Shown here: in pieces, positions 35,046 through 46,804 of the stretch | How the letters are laid out: each line of letters starts with the position of its first letter | Numbering within the stretch: position 1 is the stretch's first letter | Assembly (NCBI GenBank): GCA_035610835.1 | Contig: CM069443.1 | Location: 61,140,480 to 61,204,479, forward strand | Direction: 5' to 3' | Length of the DNA stretch: 64,000 bases | From: Ophiura sarsii | Taxonomy: Eukaryota; Echinodermata; Ophiuroidea; Amphilepidida; Ophiuridae | Translations under genes and position numbers: made by a program | The notes under the pieces: generated by a model | Database searches by the model: none | What the model saw: only the letters and a program-made list of their open reading frames with translations | What the model was told of the DNA's origin: nothing

Positions 35046-35651
35046 TATATTCTTATTGAGCTAACTTGTGAAATGTTAACCCATGTCAATTCTGACCATA
35101 TTTTGAGGTAAAAGTTAGAATCTTGCTATGGTATGGACATTCCAATAAGCATATCTAGAGTGAAAAGGGTCCTGATTACATGAAAATATATTCTACTGCC
35201 CTAACTTGTGATTTGGATGGGGGGGGGGGGGGGGGGGGGGGGGAGTCAAAATATGTCTAAGGTGAAAACTATCATGATTCAATCAACAATATTCTTATCG
35301 TCCTAACCTGTGAAATTTTGGTCATTTCGGCTTTTATAAAAACCACTTTTCAATGTTGATCATATTTATGTTGGATACAAAAATCCGATTTTTGGAAGAT
35401 TTTCTTTAGGTGAAAAATGGTGCTGATTCACAAATATTACTCTAATTGACTATACTCACGACATATTGCCTGCTTTTGGCAAGTTTTGGGCAAGCAAAAT
35501 CAATTTTGACCATATTGTCGGATATCAATCAGAATTTAAAACATTCCAAATCACTACTCTACTTGAATACACTTGAGATATTGTGGTCATATTTTAAACA
35601 TTATTCATACTATATTTTGATTACAAATTAAATACATTTCTAAAAATGTAT
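35046..35651. other. Duplicon C body with conserved poly-G tract
   Basis: A run of 25 G lies at 35219-35243. Equivalent runs exist in copy 2 (50046-50072, 27 G) and copy 3 (63767-63788, 22 G). No gene. Confidence 0.8.
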
Positions 35652-36770
35652 GTAGGGAAGAGCGGGGAGTGTTCGCCCACCAAGTGATTCTCATCTTTGC
35701 GGCTACTGGTTGAATTTGGCGAACACACAATAGATAAAGTAGTATGTTGTAAGTTTCCCACATGATCACCGTAACATATTTGTCAACTTATCATCCATAA
35801 TCCAGTCTTGCCTCACAAAAGAGAATTTTCTTCCATTTTTCATATTGAATTTGTTCCAAAGATATTCGTAAGAGAAGATTTTAATGTAAATTGTCATTAA
35901 GTAGGTATGGGATTGATTATGGATTTGATGCAGTTAACAACCCATCAATGTATGTGGGACATGCGTGGTATAGGTCAATGCACTTATTACGCTATATAGG
36001 ACACTTACGCATGTAAGAGTCAGTTCGTGCTGGCTTCTTACAGTATAATGAGTAGTCTATATCACAACTTGATACATTTCGTCGCCATATTCTGGCAGTT
36101 TATTAAAGTAAACGTTTGCTCCAAATTATACAAATTGTTACAATGAAAACGACGAGAGGCAATACAAGACGTCTGCAGACGACAAGGTTCAACACGAGAG
36201 AGAGCGAGTATATTTTTACAAGCTCGCTCGCCAATGCGGTTATTCACATCTGAGCGCCGATTGGCTCAAATCAATATAAACAATGCGAAGTCAAATAACT
36301 AAAAATTGATGTAAGGAATGGAGTAACTCTAATATTAGAGGAGAATATTTCAAAATTTTGTATTTCTTATTATTTTTAAATTCTGACACGAGTATGTTCC
36401 GGAAAAGTGCACCCGACCCTTTATTTTGGACCCCTACATTTTATTTTGGAATAAAATAACGAAGAATAACAACTGTTTGTGTATTGGATATTAAGGTACC
36501 TTTTGTAGCCTAATTCTGAGCCTAGGGCGAACTTACTCCGGCCCATGGGCGAGCCTACCCCAGCATCGGGCAAGTTCGCCTTTTTGAGACACCTGTCTTA
36601 ATAATTTACTCCTGCGTTTACAGTAAGGCCTAGAGTACTGAGATCATGGTCGTATGTAGCCAATATATTAATCTTTCGCATAATATCAATAGGTCCATTC
36701 AATCTTTAAAATTGGTGTCTCTAGAACTCTTCAAGGGAAAATAGGGCGAACACTTCCCGCTCTCCCCTAC
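35652..36770. mobile_element. 1.12-kb element with 27-bp terminal inverted repeats (copy 1)
   Basis: The left end GTAGGGAAGAGCGGGGAGTG continues TTCGCCC, and the right end GGGCGAACACTTCCCGCTCT continues CCCCTAC. TA is part of both ends and may be the target duplication. Internal GGGCGAACTTACTCCGGCCC and GGGCAAGTTCGCC pieces echo the ends. There is no long frame. The partner at 50498-52370 is split by a LINE. The site AAGGTACCTTTTGTAGCC at about 36494 is the unoccupied LINE target. Confidence 0.82.
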
Positions 36771-36958
36771 TGTCGCGGCATATAGGTGCAGTTGTAGGTA
36801 AGATGCATTTTGAGATATTGATGGAATTAGGCATGGAAAAACATAGGAAATAGAGACCATATGTTTCAATACTTTTTCTTCACAAAATGAGAAATCAGTA
36901 TCAAATCTTAATCACAAAGGTGTCATTTTTAAAAATTCTCCTTTTGTTGATATTAATA
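36771..36958. other. Duplicon C body, non-coding
   Basis: Short stretch between two insertions, partner of 52371-52565. Confidence 0.5.
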
Positions 36959-38532
36959 ATAGTAATTATAATAATAATGATAATAATACCGTGTTTATAT
37001 AGCGCCTTACAAATAACACAAAGCGCTTCACATGAAAAAAAATACTAAAAATACATGATAAGAATGCAGACTAACACCATTAAAAAACTGAACGAAAAAC
37101 TACCTACAATTTAAAAAGCACATGACATTGTGCGGGAAAGCAGTTACCAGCACTGCAATTTGTGGTTCGGACTCCCCAGACATATCGGACGAACGCACAC
37201 AAAGAGATCATGCGTCCGAGATGGATGAAAGGTCTGAATCAGACTGAATTGTCTCACAATATTGCACGTTAGAGTATAACAAGTTTGGAAAAAATAATAA
37301 TAATACAGACTAGTCATATAAATTACACATCTGGCAATGTAAAAAAGTGTGTTTTCAGTTTTGATTTAATAAAAATTCCATTGAAATGGAATGGGGGCGA
37401 TCCAAAAGAAAGAAGCATGTTTTGTAACCATTTTCTGAAGCATCTGTTGCAAACCAAAATACCAGGGAAATGGTGTATGTAATTTTAATAATTCAAACCA
37501 AAAAACAAATCAAAACACCACAGTCAGGAAACCAATAAAGTTGATTTGTGTGCATGGAGTGGGGGGGGGGGGGGGGGGGGGGGGGTACCGTCTGAAGAAC
37601 AATCTAGGTATAATGACATTGTACTTGGTCTAAAACGTTGGTCCAGGAATTTCTATATAAAAATGTCATTCCGCGATATGGTTATCCATATTGACATTTC
37701 ATTAAATCAACCCAGGAATATTATATATAACCCGAAACTCAAACATCCACAACTAATATTATTAGACAACCACACAGCAATTGGGAGGTTTATCCTAGTA
37801 GTCAGGGAAGATAAGCTATTATGTCTCTCTGTGGGGAGTCTATAAAACATCTCTCTGAATGATTCATCAACAGTCTATGCATCAACTAACAAATATAGCT
37901 TTGACTCTATCACAGACTGCAGGACTGTTAAAATAAACTGCATAGGTATATGTAATTTACAAAGACTACAAACATGGCTCCCCCCACATATGTCTAGAAA
38001 GACCTAAATGTGTAATTTTTTTGCAATCTGATGCTATAAGGGTGGCTTCGCCCCCAAAAAGACTCAACGGCAATGGGTTCCATAACACTGGTGCAGAAGC
38101 TGAGAAAGCACGGTGTCCATATGACGCGGTCCTGAGCAGTCTCAGGGCTGGATATCTGATGATGAACGAAGACAACGAGATGGTTTGCGGATGGTAATGA
38201 TGTCCTGAATGTATTCTGGAGCAAAACCATGGATTGCTTTGAAAGCTATGAGAATTATTTTGAACATGATCCTTTTTCTAACAGGGGCGAAGAACTGGCT
38301 TCATGTGGCCCTTTGACCCTCGACACGAGCCTTGCAGCTGCATTTTGAATGCGTTGCAACCTATTCATCGCACAGGCTGGCAAACCAAAAAGCAGAGAAT
38401 TGCATTTGTCAAATCGCGATGTAATAAAGGCGTGCACCAGCGATTCAGTACTGTAGATGCCTGATTGAGATATCTTCGCAGCCGACCAATTTTGTACAGG
38501 GCATACGATGCGCTTTTGCATATACTGGTAAC
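36959..38532 (-). mobile_element. L2/CR1-type LINE, 5' truncated
   Basis: The insertion is absent from copy 2, where GATATTAAGATCTCAACC at about 52555 is continuous; ATTAA flanks both sides. The 3' end lies at the left: an ATT-rich microsatellite tail, then TTTATATAGCGCCTTACAAA and CAAAGCGCTTCAC, as in 3' ends of L2/CR1-like LINEs. The coding remnant is at 37985-38521. A run of 25 G lies at 37561-37585. Confidence 0.85.
37985..38521 (-). pseudogene. Reverse-transcriptase C-terminal remnant of the L2/CR1-type LINE
   Basis: On the minus strand, 38521-38255 reads HAFITSRFDKCNSLLFGLPA and then RLQRIQNAAARLVSR. This block lies just after the catalytic reverse-transcriptase core in CR1, L2 and Jockey-type LINEs, where FDYCNSLLYGLP and RLQRVQNAAAR are the usual forms. 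Further 3' the frame shifts, and 38175-37966 reads YGHRAFSASAPVLWNPLP, the standard end-of-protein motif. At least one frameshift separates the parts. The catalytic FADD box and the endonuclease are missing, so this is a dead, 5'-truncated copy. It cannot be assigned more precisely than the CR1/L2/Jockey group. Confidence 0.85.
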
Positions 38533-41021
38533 ATTAAGATATCAACTTTTTCTTTGGAAGACAACTGCACCCTTTTGCTGTGACTGTACACCTATTAATG
38601 AATGGAAATCCGGTTAGAGCTTCTATTTCAGTGTAATGATCATAGTTATAATATTTAAGTGATCATATATGAGATGCATTGCAGGATATCAATTTCTACT
38701 TTTGGAAATCAAGTCATACACGTTTCTGTGCTATCAACGATATATGTTTGGCTGGGGCGCTACACGAAAATCAGGTTATCGATATCCCAACTGAAACCTA
38801 AACCTGCATATAATGTTATATCTGTCACTTCCTCGCGTGTTCCTTAATGCTATTCGAGGATAATAAACTTCTCCATATCAAATCATCGCGATCAAATCTC
38901 TTGAACACCAACGTAAGGTTTTCTCTGTTTGCATAAACATGATATTATTGAGAGAATCTAATGATAACGTAATAAGATTTGTAAACGGTTAACATAGTTA
39001 AAACGTGTTGTTGTACTATTATGAACATTCGTTATTCGATATCACTTCCTATTTTAGGATGGTAATGAAGGGAAGTATTTGCCATATTGACTCTTGGTTA
39101 AATCCAAATAGTACAGTAACACTTTCTGCAGATGTTTAAACGAGACTATTTAGAATAGGATAAATACAATGCTTATAGCGCTGTTATTGGTTAGTTTCTG
39201 ATAGCAGTGGGAACAATCCGAATTCACCTTTTCACGTTTTTCTTTCATTGAGAATTTGAAAATTATTATAAGAGACTGGGAAATTGATATTGTCATTTTA
39301 GGATTCAGTTATTTGCATTATTTTCTAGGTATCCTCTTGCATCAGGTTCACATTCCGGACATAATTTTGCAATATACAACAATACTTCATAGTTTGAAAT
39401 CTTTTGGCTAAATTCAAATGTTTCTAACTCCATCGAAAATCAAATGGCGTTTATTACGTATCATTAAAGGCAAAAACTCACGGAAAGAGCTTGCCACAGA
39501 GCACAGACGAACGAACCGGTTAAGCAATTATTGTTCAATTAAAGACAACAAGTACATGTAGTAATTTTATCCTTAAAGGGGCTCTAAGAGATCCTTCATG
39601 GAGGGTGGAGGGAGCCCTCAATTTTTTCAGAAGTTGGGTTTTTTAACATATGCGTAATGCTTATATACAAAATGTATATACTAACTACCACCCAATGTGT
39701 ATATCATCTATCTAAACAAGGTAAAAATAGTGAATTTCATATTTTGAGAAATCTCTCTGTGCCCCTTTAACTTGCCGAATTTCCAAGAAACCAGATGTGG
39801 CTACTAAAAGCTCAAGGGTATGTTCTCGCCTTTTTATTCCGTTTCCATTCACTCCCATTGTCTGTTTGAAGCATTTTGTGGGCGTAAGAATTCGTCGTCG
39901 CTAATGTTATCCATCATTTCTAACGAAGGAAGGCACAATAATGTCGTGCTCGTAGCATTACGTATCGATGCAAAGCGACGCTCTGAGAAAGCTATCCATT
40001 ACTTTGCGAAAACGCTTCCGGGAGTTTCGTTGTTGATCTACAATCACGGCTTTGAGAATATGTCAACTAGGTCGCGCCAGGGGCACATAACATGGACTTT
40101 CGCTTGAATCTATATTTGCTATGTTTTATTTAACTATAACATTAGCCATTGACTCTGTGAATGTAACATCCACGAACTGTAACCGTTCCAGATGTTCCAT
40201 GTTCAGTATACATGCATTGTTTTGTAGTAGTGAACATACATTTGACATAGATGTTGATGAAACTTTGATCAACCCTGTGTAATTTAAGGAAATATAAGTC
40301 CCAGTTATAATAGTTTGCCGGTGACAACGTATTAATGCCATTTAAGCTCTTGTATTTTAGCGTACTATAATATAAATTAGGAACACATCGATTATCACTT
40401 AGCTACCAATCGCGACAAAAATATCTATGACCATGGGGAACAGCAGAAGTTATAGACGTTTGACATGTTTGCCAACTTGACAGGTGTTTGACACGGTACA
40501 TGAAATAATTGTGCTCGATAATTGTACTGTAGATGTTTTAGCGTGACATTTGCTGTCTGTCGCCAATTATTGTATCACACTTTGTAATGTAAATAGCAAT
40601 CATATCAATCATGGGCAAACCACATTCGTGCGATCGCTATTTGTTTTATGACGGAAATAAGCTATAAGAGATTCGTCGTGACAACGCGGCTATCATTAAT
40701 CTCCATCAAGGTAAGTTTCCATGAAGTATAGTTTGAAATAGGATCCTCTAAGTCCGAACGAATGACACGTTAGGAGACTTGACAAATCTAAATGTCCAAA
40801 ACAAATGTTATCATCGTCAATTGACAGTCTTTGGTTGAAACTACATTGTGCAAACGTTATGCAGATATGGTCATGGCCCGGGGGTCATGGCAACTAAGTT
40901 TACTTATATACCAGAGTCCAGAGGTCACATGATGGAACTTAATCTCTCTAGATCTGATTCTTCTATGGTTCGTGTTTTTCAATCACCCAGTAAATGCAAC
41001 TTTGAACGTTCTTGAGTTTCC
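38533..41021. other. Duplicon C body, non-coding (copy 1)
   Basis: Partner of about 52566-55779 once the copy-2 insertions are removed. The reading at 39820-40107 is partly kept in copy 2 (54585-54806). It carries in-frame indels and has no domain, so it is not called as a gene. Confidence 0.55.
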
Positions 41022-41465
41022 TGTCTACTAGCCTGGGTCCATTGTATAGCCCATAGCCCAAAGACTCGCACGCCGGGTTATAAAAACAGACTGGCCGTGT
41101 TGTTGCCGTGTGGTGTAGTAGGGTTAGGGTTATTATAGGGGTGAAAATTACCAAAATTTGGAAGGAAAAAAAAGCTCTATAACCCTAACTCTATAACGCC
41201 ACACGGCAACAGATTTTTTTTTCCGACGTAGAAAATTCACCCGAAAGGTCACGTACCCTACGCCCCGGGATTTAAACAACGGACCTCAAGCACCAAAGCC
41301 AAATTTGCATTCCACTACACCACGGCTGTCAAGGCTACTCGGCTCAGTATATTTTGCCTCGTATATAGCCTGGGTCCATTTATAGCCCAAAAACGTGCAC
41401 GCCGGGTTATAAAAAACAGGCTGGCCGTGTTGTTGCCGTGTGATGTAATAGGGTTAGGGTTAATA
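41022..41465 (-). mobile_element. tRNA-derived SINE between ~100-bp direct repeats (copy 1)
   Basis: On the minus strand, 41333-41262 holds an A-box region CCGTGGTGTAGTGGAATG and a decayed B-box region GTCCGTTGTTTAAATCCC. Both flanks carry the same ~100-bp block, AGCCTGGGTCCATT...GCCGTGTTGTTGCCGTGTG...GGGTTAGGGTT, at 41030 and 41367. An inverted part of that block (AACCCTAACTCTATAACG) lies at about 41181. Confidence 0.75.
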
Positions 41466-43685
41466 GTTTGAGGGGAAAAAAGAGTTCGAGGAATAGAACC
41501 GACGTTTCAAAGACGGAAGCTGCTAGTGTGTTTTCCACCGAAGCCATGTTAATAATAATTGTATTGCACATCGTTGAGTCTGTCGTTTGTCATTTACAAC
41601 AATGTTTGCTTGATGCAACTAGATTAATTATATGCAAACAATGTTTGACGGAAATTGCTATAGAGTGTTCATTTTCAAAACATTTCACTCCTATTAATCA
41701 TTATAAAAACGAGTATCATTCATGCGGGTTCATGAAACTAGGGTGGAACCTGGGTCTATTGTAAACCCGTTGCAAACTTTTAAAGTAAGTCACACCAATA
41801 ACATTTTATGAGAAAACATCTAAATTCCCAAAGTACGTTATTTGATGTCTATCTGCATTCCGATATTTCTATCCATGAAAAGGCTACACATTTCGATCTG
41901 CTTCTGAACTATTTTATTACTACATTTGCTTAATTAGTGGGCAAATGATGACACTGAAGCTCTTTAGGTCAACTTGTTATAATGCTTTGTTCTAGTTATT
42001 CAACCAATAACAATGAAGCATATTCTTGTCTTTTTAAAGCGTCACAATTGCCCAATACCATAGTAGATGTTTTTATGCAACGTAAAATGAAAATCAATTT
42101 AAACATTTGTTAAAACCTACCTTGGCTTTGATTTTGTATCTTTATGGTATAGGATTGATAACAAATTAGGGTTGCATTTTTGCCACGTGACAAGCGGGGA
42201 TCAAAATGGCTGTCCCCATGAATTCAAAACCGCTGTTCATGTGACACAGATCTACATCTCACATTGCTTCTGCAATATTCGTCAAAAGAGTTTTGAAAAT
42301 AATAAATTACCTTTTAGGGCGTCATTTTGCATCGATCCTAATACTGCTATGAAAACAATAAGATATTGTGCATTGTTGGAATAGAAAATAGATTAATAGG
42401 GAGCCACACGAGTTCATTTACACCAACAAATTGCTTCAGGAAGACGAGAAGTGGGCATACATAACATAATGAAAGGATTTCATCTTGTGCCAAATATCTC
42501 CGAGTGCAGCACTTAAAGGTCCCAGGAAATGCAAATATAATTGGTGTGATTTGAGTCAAGTCTACCAGGAGGGACCAGAACGCATTCAATATTTGTGCTA
42601 GTTGATGATGACATCAATTGTGGAACTATTGATAGCTCAGTGAGTACTATGAAAAGAAAATTCCAGGGGACTGGTTTGAATCTATTCATGATACTCACTG
42701 ATAATCAATATACCACAAATGATGTCATTTGTGGTGTGTTCATTTTTCTGGCCCTGTTTATTGCAATGGAATGTCCCATAAAGACTTGGAGCAGGATTAT
42801 CATCCCTTTTCCTGGTACCTTTAACCAATTCCCGATTTGCATAACAGTGGCGTACCCAGCGGGGGGGGGTCTCGGGGGTCTCGGTGCTCCCTGAAATAAC
42901 ACCGTCGGTAAAAACGACCCTCCGTCGGTAGATTTGCGATTTTGACCATGCGATTTTTTTTCGGCCGGTTATGTGCGGACAACTCCATCTGCCGTATTGT
43001 TCTCAGGTTATGTTATACCACTCCGAATACTGTGCCAATTAATTAAAGACTTTTAAGTGTGCCAATTAATACCGTTCCCCTAATTACCATTTGATTCATA
43101 ATTTTAATCAATGTCACAGCTTCCTTGAAGGATCAAAATTACATTAGTACTAAAAATAAGTTTGAGTCGTATTTATTAGACAGGAACAGCTAATGTTGCT
43201 TTTTGCAGATGATTGCACGGCTGTTTGACCGTCCGATTTGTAATTAAAATTATGGGATAAACAAATTATATAGTGGCCCTTTTATGGTTTGATTTGATTT
43301 AGGTAGTGCTAATGAATAAGAGTATACGGTGAAAATTTCAAGAAAATTGTCGAGCCCTTTTTAAATTATCGGCATTTTTTTTACTTGATAATTATTTTAC
43401 ATGTAACTCTATGGGAACTACTGGCCGATGAGGGCGCTATTATAGTAAATAATAATATTCAAAGCTCTATTTCTCAGAACTGGCACCAACAAATGTTCTG
43501 AAATTTCTATAAAAGATGGCCAGTATATTCAGGTATTTGAATCAGTTAAAAACAGAACTGGGCCAGCAAGGTGTTCTCAGAATAAAACGGACATCTTATG
43601 TGGGATCATACAGCCGTGATTGAATAACACAAACATAACAATAAGCAGATCCGGAGACTTAATGTCATCATGTGACCGTTATCAT
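41466..43685. other. Duplicon C body, non-coding (copy 1)
   Basis: 41540-42600 pairs with about 56570-57560, and 43015-43680 with about 58305-58556. At 42846 CAGTGGCGTACCCAGCGGGG looks like a hAT-type terminal end but has no visible partner. The frame at 41468-41764 is kept in part in copy 2 but shows no known domain. Confidence 0.5.
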
Positions 43686-44402
43686 TTAACTGCAAAACTA
43701 GTGCGTAAGGCTCATACGTATAAGTGACATATACGTAAGACTTATACAATAATTGTCGCCCAAATAATAGTTGGCAGCACCGTACGGAAGCGCCTATGAA
43801 AATTGAACTGAGACCGATGTAAATATTTCCATAATAATATAGAAATAATATGGGAAAAGGTGTACGTTAGGTCCCCGATTATTTATACGTGCCAGTATCG
43901 TCCGATACTGGAACACCCAGTATCGTTCATTACTGGTAGAGAAATGTGTTCCAGTATCGGACGATACTAGCACATATAAAAAGTTCCAGTATCGCCCGAT
44001 ACTGGAACTCAATTATGTACCAGTATCGATCAATACTGAAACAAATTACTACTGTAGCATGTGTACCAGTATCGCCCGATACTGTAACATAAAAACGTTC
44101 CAGTATCGCTCGATACTGGAACACAATTTGGTGTTCCAGTATTGAACGATACTGGAACATTAAATTTGTACCAGAATCGAGGGATACTGGGAAATGTCAT
44201 GTACCCGTATCGTGCGATACTTGTATACCAGTATCTGGGACCTAAAGTATACTGTTTCCAAAACATGCATTGGTCTCTGCTTATTATTATGGGTGCTTGT
44301 ACGTATGGCGATGCAATGTAGCCCTTTGACGACTATTGTATAAGTCTTACGTACAAGACACCTATACGTATGAATTATACGTACTCGTTTTGAAGTGCGA
44401 CC
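43686..44402. mobile_element. Small MITE interrupted by a Pal element (copy 1)
   Basis: The outer arms CATACGTATAAGTGACATAT and AGACACCTATACGTATGAAT, with inner GTAAGACTTATAC pieces, match the intact 279-bp copy at 58558-58836. The right end is GTTTTGAAGTGCGACC. A Pal element (43852-44259) sits in the middle. Confidence 0.8.
43852..44259. mobile_element. Pal element copy 2: ten palindromes in a row (best copy)
   Basis: Ends are GGGAAAAGGTGTACGTTAGG and CCTAAAGTATACTGTTTCC. Palindrome cores begin at about 43892, 43917, 43951, 43986, 44020, 44066, 44100, 44136, 44171 and 44204, mostly 33-36 bp apart. Several are perfect (CCAGTATCGCCCGATACTGG at 43986) and extend into GTTCC/GGAAC. The two inner bases of CGNNCG differ between units. 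Copy 2 of duplicon C shows the empty site at about 58715-58730. Confidence 0.93.
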
Positions 44403-45423
44403 TAAGTAAACTTATTGACCACAAAGAACCTAGCTACAATGCCTAACCTTGGTACCATATTCACTGAGAATATAACAATAGACTTACGAACATGACATTG
44501 ATTAATATGCTTCCGTGTATCACTTTCGTCATTAACGACAATTCTCACGTTTAAACCTGGCTCATAATGGATAAATGCTACTGCTCTTGATAAAGATTAA
44601 TGAATCAAGATGTTTTCAACAAGGGCCGCGTTAGGCAATTTCCGTTGAAATACAACAGGGATCGCACAAACGTCATTTTCATATGATTTATGTTATTGAT
44701 ATTCGCATTACATATTGTGATACAAATTGAAACATCCACAACGCAATTATCAAACACATGTGATGCTTTATTATGTTCCATGAAGGAACCTGTCAAAATT
44801 GTTAAATGTCTATTCTATAGATTTTTGTGTTGATATTGGTATCAATCGTATGTTCATTGTAAAAAGCTTGACAACTCTAGTAAACTTGGTAGTTATGATA
44901 ATAAAGAACATACCCACACTGCCTAACCTTGGTACCGTATTCACTGATAATATAAACCATAGACTGACGAATATGACATTGATTAATATGCATCCGTGTA
45001 TCACTTTCGTCATTAACGAATATTCTCACGTTTATAAAACCTGGCTCATAATGGATAAATGTTACTGCTCTTGATAAAGATCAATGGTTCAAGATGTTTT
45101 CAACACGGGCCTCGTTAGGCTATTTCCGTTGTAATACAAACAGGGATCGCACGAACGTCATTTTCATATGATTTATGTTATTGATATACGCATTACATAT
45201 TGTGATACAAATTGAAACATCCACAGCGCAATTACCAAACACATTTATGTGATGCTTTATGATGTTCCATGAAGGAACCTGTCAAAATTGTTAAATGCCT
45301 ATTCTATAGATTTTTGCGTTGATATTGGTATAAGAAATATCTTAATAGTCACGCTGACACACACAGGCACCCGCAGAGCAAATTCCATCAATCGTATGTT
45401 CATTGTAAAAAGCTTGACAACTC
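44403..45423. repeat. Tandem duplication of a ~476-bp segment
   Basis: GCCTAACCTTGGTACC occurs at about 44440 and 44920, with matching sequence on to AAAAAGCTTGACAACTC at about 44860 and 45406. The second unit carries an extra ~60-bp piece near 45330-45390. Copy 2 of duplicon C has a single, truncated unit at 58837-58956. Confidence 0.85.
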
Positions 45424-46611
45424 CAACAAATAGATTATACAAAACTTAACCTGTAAATTGTTTTCAGGTGTTTTTGAGATAAGTTTGATGTTCATGTACA
45501 TTCCCCACGAGCTTTAAAAATAAGTGTTCCTAGTCATATGGAAATTAATCTCTTTCCGTAATCTTTTATGTCTGATATTGAAGATATCAACGTAAGTAAG
45601 GACTTTATTCATTAAACTTGTGTTGTATATAACATTATAATAGTTGTGGACGGCTTTTAACATTGTCAAACGCGAGTTTCAAAGTTGCGAAATAACGTCA
45701 TTGATAGTAGTTGTTTGTCTTTTTTACTACATTTTAAATAATCAAATTTTAAGATGAGAACTAGAATAAAGAATCCATCATATAGCTTAACGATCGTTAC
45801 ACAAACGACATGCTTTGTACATTCATCCTGAAAATTACATAACACGATCATACATGGAACATGATTTAATTGTCACATTTGTCATCTGTAAGGGAACAGT
45901 GTATTAGACTTCATGACGCAAATAATAATTAGGCTATATCAGTTATTTAAGACGATGCTAGTGCGAAAACTGTTTGCAAAGGAAATCGCTTTGAAAATAA
46001 TGCTGCAATTACTCTTGATCAAAGGCGAGTTTCATGACGATATATCAGTCTTTTATTTTGAAGTAAAACTAATTAACTGTAAGTATGAGCGTTTTTATTA
46101 TTTTTCGTAAAATTTGCAGGTTTTTGTGATTCACGAAATATTCTGTAATGGTCCACATTTATTTGTAATGCTAAAAGAACAATTTAGAGTGTTTCTAGTT
46201 AATTTTCATCGTAACAAACAATCCCTTGACTGAAATATATTCAACTGTTAATGAAAAATTAATGAATGACAATTGAAATGACAATTTTTAAAAAATGACT
46301 AAATATAAATGAAATGACAAATTAAAATAAGTCATTTAATTGCCATTTATTTTTAATTCATATTAAATGACTAATTATTGATTAAACATTATTCTTTTAA
46401 TTTGTCATTCATTCAATTGTCATTGAAAGTCAAATATTTATGAGTCGTGAAATATTTGCTATTGAAAATTAATTAAAAATACTACAAATTGGTGTCATTT
46501 ATCATTTAAAAAAAATTGTTTAGCATTACAAAATATTTCTTAACTGACGAACCTTCCATGTCCATGACAAAATGTTTAATTTGTCTTGACGAATTAATAT
46601 TCTCTGTGTAT
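45424..46611. other. Unclassified, with an AT-rich self-complementary stretch
   Basis: 46246-46425 is built from AATGACAATT-like words in both orientations (AATGACAAATT, ATTTGTCATT, CAATTGTCATT). No gene is recognised. The whole stretch is missing from copy 2, where a Penelope-like fragment stands instead. Confidence 0.55.
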
Positions 46612-46804
46612 CGGTCGATATTGCTACACGTGATACCAGTGAGATTTTTCCCAGTATTGAACGATACTGGTATATAATTATGTTCCAGTATCGCCGCCCG
46701 ATACTGGAACACTGACTTTGTACCAGTATCGAACGATACTGGGTGTTATAGTATCGGACGGTACTAGTACAGTCCAGAATCTGGGGTCTAAAGTACACTT
46801 TTCC
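46612..46804. mobile_element. Pal element copy 3, truncated, inverse orientation
   Basis: Four or five palindromes followed by the end AGTCCAGAATCTGGGGTCTA, then AAGTACACTTTTCC. This is the left end of the other copies in reverse complement. The opposite end is missing. Confidence 0.85.

Noticed and set aside
39820..40107. 95-residue frame partly conserved at 54585-54806
   Set aside because: Conservation equals that of neighbouring non-coding sequence, and the N-terminal part is broken in copy 2.
42846..42990. hAT-like terminal end CAGTGGCGTACCCAGC
   Set aside because: No matching inverted end or 8-bp duplication is visible, so no element was called.
43892..44224. Phased palindromic repeats resembling a CRISPR array
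   Set aside because: Repeats are ~20 bp and degenerate, spacers are only ~14 bp and partly shared between loci, the unit has transposon-like ends and multiple dispersed copies, and the context is animal DNA.
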